A model generated the notes under the pieces. It searched no databases, had not been told where the DNA came from, and was given only the letters and a program-made list of their open reading frames with translations. A DNA stretch of 64,000 nt. It comes from Rheinheimera oceanensis. GTDB taxonomy: Bacteria > Pseudomonadota > Gammaproteobacteria > Enterobacterales > Alteromonadaceae. The stretch lies in NCBI RefSeq assembly GCF_018831085.1, contig NZ_JAGPNM010000002.1:423575-487574 (forward strand), given 5' to 3'. The position numbers were made by a program, and so were the translations under genes. Positions 9,542 through 18,394 of the stretch are shown in pieces; the first letter of the stretch is position 1, and each line of letters starts with the position of its first letter.

Positions 9542-9787
9542 GTGAATACAGAAAATTTGTCTGAAGCACAAATTGCAGAAATAAAAAGCAACTTCGATTT
9601 TTTTGACCGTGACGGCAATGGCCGCATTGATTTAACCGAGTTTATCGAACTGCTTACGGCTTTGGCCCCTAAGACCAAAGTCAGTCATGTTGAAGAGGGC
9701 TTTAAGCTTATCGACACCAATAATAACGGCTACATCGACTTCGCCGAGTTTTTAGACTGGTGGCAAGACTGCTGGTGGGAATACTAG
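9542..9787 (+). CDS. Small EF-hand calcium-binding protein
   Basis: This 81-residue soluble acidic protein has two EF-hand loops, DRDGNGRIDLTEF (from about residue 23) and DTNNNGYIDFAEF (from about 59). Both have Asp at position 1 and Glu at position 12. There is no signal peptide, so it should be cytoplasmic. It starts with GTG at 9542, with only a weak ribosome site. It probably binds Ca2+ as a sensor or buffer; the partner is unknown and neighbouring genes give no clue. Confidence 0.8.
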   Translation: MNTENLSEAQIAEIKSNFDFFDRDGNGRIDLTEFIELLTALAPKTKVSHVEEGFKLIDTNNNGYIDFAEFLDWWQDCWWEY

Positions 9788-9793
9788 AATCAA

Positions 9794-9816
9794 AGGGCAA
9801 GGCTGCGGCCTGCCCT
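9794..9816 (+). terminator. Weak hairpin after EF-hand gene
   Basis: AGGGCA and TGCCCT form a 6-bp stem with an 11-nt loop directly after the stop. No T-tract follows, so termination is uncertain. Confidence 0.3.
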
Positions 9817-10025
9817 AATCTGATTTCTCCAAAAGTTTTGCTGCAACATCGCCTTTGCATTCTTACTAACTATTAGCGAAAACCACTAAAACATTGGCTG
9901 CTGGTTTGCAACTCTCTCAGCAAAATCATCTAACCAACTAATTTTAAAAAGATAAAAATACTGGCATAACACTTGATTGCTTAATGATAAAACACCGCAT
10001 GTTTTACATTAAAAGGATCAACACT

Positions 10026-10247
10026 ATGAACAGAACACTGGTTATTATCTTATTAGTTGTTATAGGTATTTACTGCTTACCTACTTTACTTGCTACAGCC
10101 GCGACGATTTTTGCCATTGTGCTCGGCGTTTTCGGCGCTATTCTTGGCGTTGGTATCTCATTAGTGGTTACGCTGTTACCGGTTATTATTGTTGGCTACC
10201 TGATCTGGTGGCTGGTACGCGACAACCGCCGTAACCGTCAGTATTAA
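10026..10247 (+). CDS. Small hydrophobic membrane protein, unknown function
   Basis: This 73-residue protein consists almost entirely of two or three transmembrane stretches (LVIILLVVIGIYCL, then a Gly/Ala/Val-rich segment, then VVTLLPVIIVGYLIWWLV). It ends in a short basic tail, DNRRNRQY. I chose the ATG at 10026 over an upstream one at 9984 because AAAAGGA precedes it at good spacing. I do not recognise the family. Its size and charge pattern resemble small envelope-stress membrane proteins, but nothing in the sequence proves that. Confidence 0.6.
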   Translation: MNRTLVIILLVVIGIYCLPTLLATAATIFAIVLGVFGAILGVGISLVVTLLPVIIVGYLIWWLVRDNRRNRQY

Positions 10248-10269
10248 CTTAACCGGCATAGCGTGGGCC

Positions 10270-11472
10270 CTAATCAGCAAAACTTACCTTACCCATAGTA
10301 ACGCCCGGTATACCCTCACGGGCGTTACTGAATTTCTGCTTGCCGCCAACTAAACATTCATTCGCCAATACGGCAAATAATACTGCCTCTTTCGCGTCAG
10401 GGTTAATGCCCAAGTCATGGGTGGTTTTGATGCTTACGCCCGGCAATGCGGCCTGAATTCGCGTCATTAACAGCGGGTTATGAATACCGCCGCCGCTGGC
10501 GTAAATAACAAACTGCTCCAGCTTTTCAGTGGTTTGCTTAATGGCGCTGATAATCATATCGGCGCTAAAGCAATTTAGCGTGGCCATTATATCGGCATAG
10601 CTTAACTGCTCTGTGCCACTCACCTGCTGTGCCTTAGCAAGATAGGCCAGGTTAAATACTTCAGGCCCGGTGGTTTTAGGAAAGCCCAGCGCAAAGAATG
10701 GATCTTGCTTTAAAGCCCCCAGCAAAGGCTCACTAACCTTACCAGCCTTGGCTAACAGCGAGTTCTCATCAAAATACTTACCCGGATAATGTTGTTGAAT
10801 AAACGCATCCATCATCGTATTGCCGGGGCCAATATCACTGCTAAATACTGCTTCGGCGTCCAGCGTTTGTGGCAGCCAGGTAAAGTTAGCTATACCACCA
10901 ATATTCAGCATAATGCGGTTTTCACTGTTACTGCTGAACAGTAAATAGTCGCCATACACCGCTAACGGCGCGCCCTCGCCACCTGCAGCAATATGTTTTT
11001 GCCGAAAATCACTCAGGGTAATAATACCGGTGGCCATAGCCAGATGATCGCCATCGCCAATTTGCAAGGTGGCATTACCGTAATCAGCCAGATTATGCTG
11101 GCGTTTGGGGCAATGAAAAATGGTTTGGCCGTGGCTGGCTATTACGTCAACATCAGCAGCTGTCAGTTGCCACTGCGCCAGGCACTGGTTAATCATGCGG
11201 CCGTGCTCAAGGCCAATCCAGGGGTTTAACAGCGTTACTGCCTGCAAGTCTACTTCACGTTTGGAAAATACCGCCTTTACCCGCTGTTTGTAGTCGGCAT
11301 CGTAATCTACCGTAGTGAACTGCAGTAAGTTAATACGGGTATTGAGGCCATCGCCGCTTAGTTCACACAGTGCCACATCCAGGCCGTCAAGTGAGGTGCC
11401 GCTCATCAGGCCAATAACTTTACGGCTGGGTTTAGCGGCAATATTAAATAAATTCTGAATATGTGTGTGCAT
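10270..11472 (-). CDS. anmK: Anhydro-N-acetylmuramic acid kinase
   Basis: This 400-residue cytoplasmic kinase converts 1,6-anhydro-MurNAc from cell-wall turnover to MurNAc-6-phosphate. Visible signatures are the ATP/sugar site GLMSGTSLDGLDVALCEL, the NIGGIANFTWL strand and DIGPGNTMMDAF. It is about 30 residues longer than the E. coli enzyme, mostly at the N-terminus. AGGAAAA precedes the ATG. It is divergent from a TonB-dependent receptor, and an RpiR/MurR-like regulator lies beyond, consistent with peptidoglycan-sugar recycling or scavenging. Confidence 0.93.
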   Translation of the reverse strand: MHTHIQNLFNIAAKPSRKVIGLMSGTSLDGLDVALCELSGDGLNTRINLLQFTTVDYDADYKQRVKAVFSKREVDLQAVTLLNPWIGLEHGRMINQCLAQWQLTAADVDVIASHGQTIFHCPKRQHNLADYGNATLQIGDGDHLAMATGIITLSDFRQKHIAAGGEGAPLAVYGDYLLFSSNSENRIMLNIGGIANFTWLPQTLDAEAVFSSDIGPGNTMMDAFIQQHYPGKYFDENSLLAKAGKVSEPLLGALKQDPFFALGFPKTTGPEVFNLAYLAKAQQVSGTEQLSYADIMATLNCFSADMIISAIKQTTEKLEQFVIYASGGGIHNPLLMTRIQAALPGVSIKTTHDLGINPDAKEAVLFAVLANECLVGGKQKFSNAREGIPGVTMGKVSFAD

Positions 11473-11677
11473 CTGTTTTCCTGTTGGGCTGAAGCAAAAC
11501 TACTGTTGCAAACTGTAGCATGAATAATTTATCCGACAATACCAAGATTTAAACTAAATAAAATTGCATAAAATTCTGCATTGGGGTATATATTCATCGA
11601 AAGCTAGTTACTAATGTATAAAAAATTCACAAATCTAAACCCGATATTCTAGCTACAGCAACTGGGAGTATACACAG

Positions 11678-14428
11678 ATGGCGTCTTACCTTAGCAGCAA
11701 AACCGCCGGTTACAGACTGCGCCAGGCTTCAAAACTGGCTTTAGCAGTAAACCTGGCATTATTCAGCCAAATAACTCTGGCACAACAAACGGACGAAGCC
11801 ACCGCAAAAACTGAAGTGATCACCATCACCGGTTCGCGCATCGCCCGTACTGAACTTGTAGCATCAAGCCCGGTAGCCTCGGTAGATGAAGTACAAATTC
11901 AGCTGGACCGCGCCGTTAACGTTGAAGACATTACCGCTAAACTACCGCAGGCGGCAGCAGGTGCCAATGCCACCGGCGCCACGGTGGGTGACTCTTTAGG
12001 TTCATCAACTATCGACTTACGCAGCCTGGGCCAAAACCGCACTCTGGTGCTGATTAACGGTACCCGTGCCGTGCCTTTCAGTTTTCGCAACTCGGTCGAT
12101 GTGAATATTATTCCGGCCGGTTTAATTAAGCGCGTAGACGTATTAACCGGTGGTGCGGCTGCCGTATACGGCGCCGATGCAGTAGCTGGTGTAGTTAACT
12201 TTATTATGGACGACAAGTTTGATGGCGTTGAGCTGTCGGCCAGTTATGAAACCGCCGATGGTGGCGGTGAAAAAATGAATACTGAAGCCGTATTTGGTGG
12301 CGATATTGCCAATGGCCGTGGCCATATTACCGGCTATGTCGGCTACTCTGAACGCAAAGCCCTGCTGGCCGGCGAACGTAGCTGGGCAATGCAAAACAGC
12401 GGCAGCATTATTAACAGCGGTGGTTTTTATACCGACGTTGCCAGCGGCAACAGCTTTGGTATTGACGATAACGGCGGCGTGACTGCAGGCCGTAATACAG
12501 TAAATATTACTGATCAGCGCTACCTTACCCAGCCAATGGACCGTTTATCTGCCGGTTTATTCTTTAACACCGAATTTAACGACTATGTTGAGCTATATGG
12601 CCGCGGCATGTATGCCAAAGTAAAAGTGACCGGTGCCGGTTCTGCAGGCCAGACCCCAATTTCAGTTAACGAGCAGGTTACCTTAACGGCCGATAACCCT
12701 TATATTCCTGCGGCAGTGCGTGATTTAATCAGCTTTGATGCCAACGGCAATGCACTGGTAAATGTAGAGCGTAACCTGGGCCTGGGTGTTCAGTACACTG
12801 AAGCGGTGCGCGAATCCAGCCAGTTCCAGTTGGGCTTAAAAGGCATATTAACCGATAGCTTAAGCTACGACGTTTACGCTCAGTACGGCCTCACTGATGA
12901 AACCTCCAGCATTTATAACAATGCCTACCGCAACAACAATAGCGGTGTCAGCCGTTTTGGCGCATTGGCCAACACAGTAGATATTTTTGATCCGCAACTG
13001 GATTTAAGCTCGTTTAGCGTGCCGCTGTTGTTTGCCAACCGCGAGCGCACACAAAGCGTAATGGCTGCTACCATTTCAGGCGATTCAGCCCCGTTATTTG
13101 AATTACCGGCCGGTACAGTAAGCTATGCGCTGGGCTATGAATACCGCAAAGAAACCGGTAAACAAACGCCGGGCGATGCGTTTCGTAACGGCACCAGCTT
13201 CTCATCAGCGGGTGTATTTGACATGGACGCCAGCTTCGACAGTAAAGAAGTCTATGCCGAAGTGCTGGTACCATTACTGTTTGACACCGCTTTTGCCGAT
13301 CAGCTTGACTTTGAAGGTGCTTACCGCATTTCAGAATACTCTAATACCGACGCTGAAAACACCTGGAAGCTGGGCATTAACTGGGCAATAAACAGCGATG
13401 TACGTATTCGTGCCAGCCGCCAGACGGCGTTTAGGGCACCTAACTTAGGTGAATTTGCCAGCCCAATCACGGCACTGTCACTGGCGTTATTTGATCAAAC
13501 CAGCGAACAGTTTGTACCACGCTTTGCCGGCCGCTTTGACGGTGACCCATGCTTACTGGGCACCGGTAATGCCGAGCAGTGCGCCCGTTATGGTGCCGCG
13601 CCGGTGGGTACGCCGTTTGATGCCTCTACTGCCAGTTACACCTATGGCGGTAACCCTAACATTAAGCCAGAGCAGGCAGTGTCGTCTACGCTGGGCCTGG
13701 TGTATACGCCGTCTTACCTGAAAGGGTTTGATGTAACGCTGGATTACTACACCATTGAAATTACCGATGCAGTAAGCCAGATCCAGCCTGCTGCTGCGCT
13801 GAAAAACTGTTATATCGACAACCCGGTTGCCGGTAACCCCTTGTGTGACGCCGTACTGCGCGACCCGCAAACCGGTTTAATCAGCACTGCTATTGTAAAC
13901 GACTTTAACCTGGCAGCTGTTAAGCAGGATGGCATTGACCTGGCCGTTAATTACCGTTTCGACGCACCAGCAGTGATGGGTGGCAGTATGAAGCTGGCGT
14001 ATCAGGGCACCATTATTACCAAACAAACCCGGCAAGACAACGCCACCCTGCCAGCCATTGACTGTAAAGGCACCTTTGGCAGCGCTTGTTCCGGCGACTT
14101 TGCCAGCGTGCTGCAGGCAGACTACAAACACCGTATGACACTAGACTGGAACCTCGACACCCTGGGCGTACAGCTGGGCTGGCGTCGTATTGGCGAAGTA
14201 GAAAGTGCTGCCGATCGCAGTGTCAGCATTGGTGCACAAAACTATATCGACTTATCCGCATCATGGCAGGCAACTGATGAGCTAAGCCTGACTGCCGGTA
14301 TTGATAACCTGTTGGATAAAGATCCGCCATTGCCGTTCTCTGGCGCCAACCATTTTAATACTGTAAGTGACTACCCGGTTCTGGGCCGCACTATAGGTAT
14401 TTCGCTGCGTTACAAGCCCGCGTTCTAA
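11678..14428 (+). CDS. TonB-dependent outer-membrane receptor
   Basis: This 916-residue protein has a signal peptide (cut near TLAQ-QTDE). A plug domain spans about 50-170 (ITITGSRIARTE, then RSLGQNRTLVLINGTRAVP and LTGGAAAVYGADAVAGVVNF). A 22-strand-type barrel follows, ending in the aromatic C-terminus RYKPAF. It resembles receptors that import sugars or oligomers. Its position between anmK and an RpiR-type regulator suggests a muropeptide or amino-sugar ligand; this is inference. GGGAG lies 9 nt before the ATG, and a strong terminator follows at 14446. Confidence 0.9.
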   Translation: MASYLSSKTAGYRLRQASKLALAVNLALFSQITLAQQTDEATAKTEVITITGSRIARTELVASSPVASVDEVQIQLDRAVNVEDITAKLPQAAAGANATGATVGDSLGSSTIDLRSLGQNRTLVLINGTRAVPFSFRNSVDVNIIPAGLIKRVDVLTGGAAAVYGADAVAGVVNFIMDDKFDGVELSASYETADGGGEKMNTEAVFGGDIANGRGHITGYVGYSERKALLAGERSWAMQNSGSIINSGGFYTDVASGNSFGIDDNGGVTAGRNTVNITDQRYLTQPMDRLSAGLFFNTEFNDYVELYGRGMYAKVKVTGAGSAGQTPISVNEQVTLTADNPYIPAAVRDLISFDANGNALVNVERNLGLGVQYTEAVRESSQFQLGLKGILTDSLSYDVYAQYGLTDETSSIYNNAYRNNNSGVSRFGALANTVDIFDPQLDLSSFSVPLLFANRERTQSVMAATISGDSAPLFELPAGTVSYALGYEYRKETGKQTPGDAFRNGTSFSSAGVFDMDASFDSKEVYAEVLVPLLFDTAFADQLDFEGAYRISEYSNTDAENTWKLGINWAINSDVRIRASRQTAFRAPNLGEFASPITALSLALFDQTSEQFVPRFAGRFDGDPCLLGTGNAEQCARYGAAPVGTPFDASTASYTYGGNPNIKPEQAVSSTLGLVYTPSYLKGFDVTLDYYTIEITDAVSQIQPAAALKNCYIDNPVAGNPLCDAVLRDPQTGLISTAIVNDFNLAAVKQDGIDLAVNYRFDAPAVMGGSMKLAYQGTIITKQTRQDNATLPAIDCKGTFGSACSGDFASVLQADYKHRMTLDWNLDTLGVQLGWRRIGEVESAADRSVSIGAQNYIDLSASWQATDELSLTAGIDNLLDKDPPLPFSGANHFNTVSDYPVLGRTIGISLRYKPAF

Positions 14429-14445
14429 TCCCGGACACGGTGTTT

Positions 14446-14474
14446 CCCGGCCTGTATTGCAGGCCGGGCTTTTC
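14446..14474 (+). terminator. Terminator after the TonB-dependent receptor gene
   Basis: A perfect 9-bp stem, CCCGGCCTG, loop TATTG, CAGGCCGGG, is followed by CTTTTC. Confidence 0.8.
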
Positions 14475-14555
14475 AATTCCCTCCCTTCATAATAAGCTGC
14501 TGGTTAAAACCGCTTTACTATACTGAGCCAATCAGGCTACAAACAGGAATACCGG

Positions 14556-15416
14556 ATGTCTGTACTCGACAAAATTCATGCCCTGCGCGAAAAATTTCCG
14601 CGTGCAGAGCAGCAACTGGCAGAATATATTCTGGCCAACCCGGATCATATCCGTGACATGCCATCACAAATGCTGGCCAAAGCTGTTGGCATCAGCCAGG
14701 CCAGCGTGGTGCGCTTTACCCAGAAACTGGGTTACAAAGGCTACCCGGATTTTAAATTTGCCATTACCGACAGCTTGCATCATCAGGTGTTGCCAGCCAG
14801 CGCCGACAAGCTGCACGGCGAAATTTCACTGGACGACACCTTCAGCACCATGAGCCAGAAACTGCTGGCCAGCAAAATTAATGTGCTGAATAAAACCCAT
14901 GCCATTAACTCACAAACCAGCTATGAACAAGCCGCTTTGATGCTACGCAACGCCAAACGGGTATTGTTGTGTGGTAAAGGCGGCTCGGCCTTAGTAGCAA
15001 AAGATTTCTCATACAAACTGCAAAAACTCGGTATGGCGGCGCTGGCTGAAACCGACACCCATGTGCAACTGGCTAATATTGCCAACTACACCGCCGAAGA
15101 TGTGCTGGTAGTACTGAGTGAATCAGGTGAAACCGCCGACAGCGTAAAAATTACCGAGCAAGCGGCCAGCAACGGCGTGCAAATTATCAGTGTTACCGCT
15201 TATGGTGCTAATAATATTGCCCGGCTGGCCGGGCTGAATTTGTATACCGTGGCCGACGAAAGCTCAGCGCGGCTGTCGTCTATTCTGGCGCGCAATGCGC
15301 AAGAACTGGTGATCGACACCCTGTTTATTTTGCTAACGCAAACCTGTCCGCAAGGCCGCAAAAAACTGGCTGCATCCAACAAAGCCGTAGACACTTTCTT
15401 AGCCCGCAAACGCTAA
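14556..15416 (+). CDS. MurR/RpiR family transcriptional regulator
   Basis: This 286-residue protein has an N-terminal RpiR-type helix-turn-helix (about 1-75, KAVGISQASVVRFTQKLGYK). A SIS sugar-phosphate-binding domain follows (about 125-260, GKGGSALVAKDFSYKLQKLG and VLSESGETADSV). Such regulators sense phosphosugars. With anmK and a TonB receptor beside it, MurNAc-6-phosphate or a related amino-sugar phosphate is the likely effector. The N-terminal region differs from what I know of HexR, so I would not call it that. Its promoter lies between the upstream terminator and 14556. Confidence 0.88.
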   Translation: MSVLDKIHALREKFPRAEQQLAEYILANPDHIRDMPSQMLAKAVGISQASVVRFTQKLGYKGYPDFKFAITDSLHHQVLPASADKLHGEISLDDTFSTMSQKLLASKINVLNKTHAINSQTSYEQAALMLRNAKRVLLCGKGGSALVAKDFSYKLQKLGMAALAETDTHVQLANIANYTAEDVLVVLSESGETADSVKITEQAASNGVQIISVTAYGANNIARLAGLNLYTVADESSARLSSILARNAQELVIDTLFILLTQTCPQGRKKLAASNKAVDTFLARKR

Positions 15417-15555
15417 AATATTAAAATATTCTAATGTAGAGTCACAAAAGCTTGATCCAGCGCATAAGTGCTGGCTGCCTGCACTTGTATAGTGTTATGG
15501 CTGTACTACTTTATAGGTACTGCCTAACATTAACCTGCGCACGCGGAGTATGCAG

Positions 15556-17115
15556 ATGGATATTGTAGACCTGTCCCGACTTCAGTTTGCCTTTACGGCA
15601 ATGATCCACTTCCTGTTTGTTCCTCTTACTCTTGGTCTGGCCTTTTTACTGGCCATTATGGAATCGGTGTATGTTATGACCGGTAAAACCATTTACCGTG
15701 ACATGACCAAATTCTGGGGTAAGTTATTTGGTATTAACTTTGCGCTGGGGGTAACCACCGGTATTGCCATGGAATTCCAGTTTGGTACTAACTGGTCTTA
15801 CTATTCGCACTACGTCGGTGATATTTTCGGCGCACCGCTGGCCATAGAAGCGCTAATGGCGTTTTTCCTTGAATCTACCCTGGTTGGCCTGTTCTTTTTT
15901 GGCTGGGACCGCTTAAGCAAAGAAAAACACTTAGCTGTTACCTGGCTGATGGCACTGGCGACTAATTTGTCGGCACTGTGGATTTTAGTCGCCAACGGCT
16001 GGATGCAACACCCGATAGGCTCGGTATTTAATATCGACACCATGCGTATGGAACTTACCAGCTTTAGCGAGGTTATTTTTAACCCGGTGGCTCAGGTTAA
16101 GTTTGTACATACGGTGTCAGCCGGTTATGTTACCGGCGCAGTATTTGTGCTGGCTATTTCCAGCTGGTATCTGCTTAAAGGCCGCGATTTACCCTTTGCC
16201 AGGCGCAGCTTTGCTATTGCTTCAGCCTTTGGCCTGGCCAGTGCGCTGTCGGTAATAGTGCTGGGCGATGAATCAGGCTATGAACTGGGCGATGTGCAAA
16301 AAGTCAAACTGGCCGCTGTCGAGGCCGAATGGCATACCCACCCGGCACCGGCAGCCTTTACGGTATTTGGCATACCGAACGAGCAAACGCAAACCACCGA
16401 CTACGCCCTGAAAATTCCGGCCGTGCTTGGTCTTATTGCTACCCGCTCGGTAACAGAAGAAGTAGCAGGCTTAAGTGAACTGAAAGAAAAACACCTTGAG
16501 CGTATTATCCGCGGCCAGGAAGCCTACGTGCTGATGACGCAATATCGTGCCGGTGATAAATCGCCCGCTACTATTAACCGCTTTAATGAAGTCAGCGCCA
16601 ATTTAGGCTACGGCATGCTGTTAACCGCCTATACCGACGACGTTGCCAATGCCACAGCCGAACATATTGCTCAGGCGGTGGAAGATTCCATACCTAAAGT
16701 CTGGCCGCTGTTCTGGAGCTTTCGCATTATGGTGGCGTGTGGCGTATTAATGCTGGTGCTGTTTGCTGCAGCTTTCTGGCACAGCGCCAAACGCACTGTA
16801 GATAAACCGCGCTGGCTACTCAAATTTGCCCTGTTCAGCCTGCCACTGCCGTGGATAGCCAGCGAAGCTGGCTGGTTTGTCGCGGAATACGGCCGTCAGC
16901 CCTGGGCCATAGGTGAAATACTGCCCACGCATTTAGCTGTATCGCAGCTTAGCGTCAGCGATATCTGGTTCAGCCTTGGTGCTATAGCGGTGCTGTATAC
17001 CATCTTCGTTATTATCGAAATGTGGCTGATGACTAAATACGCCAGGCTCGGGCCCTCAGCCCTGCATACCGGCAAGTATGATTTAGAAAGCCCCGCTAAC
17101 GTGAAGGAGGCATAA
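15556..17115 (+). CDS. cydA: Cytochrome bd ubiquinol oxidase subunit I
   Basis: This 519-residue inner-membrane quinol oxidase subunit carries hemes b558, b595 and d. I chose the ATG at 15556 because CGGAG lies 7 nt upstream; the ATG at 15550 lies only one base after it. Visible key features are the N-terminal heme-ligand His in [10 protein letters not shown], the [11 protein letters not shown] glutamates, the Q-loop KLAAVEAEW (Lys and Glu) and the GRQPW signature near the C-terminus. Its length matches the long-Q-loop E. coli form. It is the first gene of cydABXDC. Confidence 0.96.
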   Translation: MDIVDLSRLQFAFTAMIHFLFVPLTLGLAFLLAIMESVYVMTGKTIYRDMTKFWGKLFGINFALGVTTGIAMEFQFGTNWSYYSHYVGDIFGAPLAIEALMAFFLESTLVGLFFFGWDRLSKEKHLAVTWLMALATNLSALWILVANGWMQHPIGSVFNIDTMRMELTSFSEVIFNPVAQVKFVHTVSAGYVTGAVFVLAISSWYLLKGRDLPFARRSFAIASAFGLASALSVIVLGDESGYELGDVQKVKLAAVEAEWHTHPAPAAFTVFGIPNEQTQTTDYALKIPAVLGLIATRSVTEEVAGLSELKEKHLERIIRGQEAYVLMTQYRAGDKSPATINRFNEVSANLGYGMLLTAYTDDVANATAEHIAQAVEDSIPKVWPLFWSFRIMVACGVLMLVLFAAAFWHSAKRTVDKPRWLLKFALFSLPLPWIASEAGWFVAEYGRQPWAIGEILPTHLAVSQLSVSDIWFSLGAIAVLYTIFVIIEMWLMTKYARLGPSALHTGKYDLESPANVKEA

Positions 17116-17116
17116 C

Positions 17117-18253
17117 ATGGATTACGAAGCACTAAGGTTTATCTGGTGGTTGCTGATTGGCGTGTTGCTGATTGGCTTTGTAGTAACCGACGGTTTTGAT
17201 ATGGGCGTGGCGGCTTTGTTAAAAGTGCTGGGCAAAAGCAACGACGAGCGCCGCGTTATGATCAACGCCATAGCGCCGCACTGGGACGGTAACCAGGTAT
17301 GGCTGATTACGGCTGGCGGTGCCTTATTCGCCGCCTGGCCCACAGTATATGCCGCCTCGTTCAGTGGCTTTTATATCGCCTTAATGTTAACGCTGTTTGC
17401 GCTGTTTTTACGCCCTATCGGCTTTGAATACCGCGCTAAAATTGACAGCGAAGCATGGCGCAACCGCTGGGACTGGGCACTTACTGCAGGCTCAGCCATA
17501 CCGGCACTGATTTTCGGTGTGGCCTTTGGCAACCTGCTACAAGGCGTCCCCTTTTACTTTGACGACATTTTACGCCTGCATTACACCGGTAGTTTCTGGG
17601 CACTACTTAACCCCTTTGCCCTACTGGCCGGCGTGTTAAGTCTGTTGATGATACTAAACCATGGCGCCACTTACCTGCAGCTGAAAACCGAAGCCGAACT
17701 AAAAGCACGCAGTGAAAACCTGTCAGCAGTGCTGGCGTTGGTTTGTGCGGCTATCTTTGTACTGGCCGGTGTCTGGCTATTTCTGGCGGTAGATGGCTAT
17801 AGCGTTACCAGCCTTATTGACACCAACGGCGCCAACCGTACTACCGACAAAACCGTACTGATAAGTGCCGGAGCCTGGTTTAGCAACTACGCTAAATGGC
17901 CGCTGCTGTGGCTGGTACCGGCGCTTGGCGTGGCGGGCTTTGTAGTCTGCGCGCTGGCCAGCAAAACACAGCGCCATATTACCGCTTTTATCAGCTCGTC
18001 ACTGGCTATTGCCATGGTGGTGCTGACAGCAGGCGTTAGTATGTTCCCCTTTGTTATGCCGTCCAGCAGTACGCCGGCACACAGCCTGACAATGTGGGAC
18101 GCCACCGCCAGCGAAAGCACGCTGATGATCATGTTTGTGGTGGCCTGTATCTTTGTACCACTGATCCTAGCGTATACCGCCTGGAGTTACTTTGTTATGC
18201 GCGGGCGCTTAAACGAGCAGCATATCCGTGATAACAGCCACTCACTGTACTGA
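17117..18253 (+). CDS. cydB: Cytochrome bd ubiquinol oxidase subunit II
   Basis: This 378-residue polytopic membrane subunit pairs with CydA. The N-terminal signature RFIWWLLIGVLLIGFVVTDG and the WDGNQVWL motif near residue 55 are typical of CydB. It starts one base after the cydA stop, with AAGGAGG upstream, so the two are cotranslated in one operon. Full length. Confidence 0.96.
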   Translation: MDYEALRFIWWLLIGVLLIGFVVTDGFDMGVAALLKVLGKSNDERRVMINAIAPHWDGNQVWLITAGGALFAAWPTVYAASFSGFYIALMLTLFALFLRPIGFEYRAKIDSEAWRNRWDWALTAGSAIPALIFGVAFGNLLQGVPFYFDDILRLHYTGSFWALLNPFALLAGVLSLLMILNHGATYLQLKTEAELKARSENLSAVLALVCAAIFVLAGVWLFLAVDGYSVTSLIDTNGANRTTDKTVLISAGAWFSNYAKWPLLWLVPALGVAGFVVCALASKTQRHITAFISSSLAIAMVVLTAGVSMFPFVMPSSSTPAHSLTMWDATASESTLMIMFVVACIFVPLILAYTAWSYFVMRGRLNEQHIRDNSHSLY

Positions 18254-18280
18254 TCTTCAGTTGGAAAAAAGGAGCAAATT

Positions 18281-18394
18281 ATGTGGTATTTTGCCTGGAT
18301 TTTAGGCGTATTAATGGCCTGCTCATTTGGCATTATCAATGCCATGTGGCTGGAATTTAAAGGCTACGAAGGCGAGGACACCCAAGCTGACTAG
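18281..18394 (+). CDS. cydX: Cytochrome bd accessory subunit CydX
   Basis: This 37-residue single-pass membrane protein begins MWYFAWILGVLMACSFGI and ends in an acidic tail. The MWYF(A/S)W start and the Ala/Gly-rich helix followed by N-A-x-W are the CydX (YbgT) hallmarks. AAAAAAGGAG precedes the ATG at 18281 with 6-7 nt spacing. It stabilises the CydAB heme site in E. coli. It lies 27 bp after cydB and overlaps the 5' end of the cydD frame. Confidence 0.93.
   Translation: MWYFAWILGVLMACSFGIINAMWLEFKGYEGEDTQAD

Noticed and set aside
11473..11677. Possible regulator sites between anmK and the receptor (TGCATAAAATTCTGCA)
   Set aside because: The symmetry is short and partly AT-driven; it is not strong enough to list as an operator.
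15450..15470. TTGAT half-site resembling an FNR box upstream of cydA
   Set aside because: Only one half of the dyad is present; the second half (ATCAA) does not occur at the right spacing.
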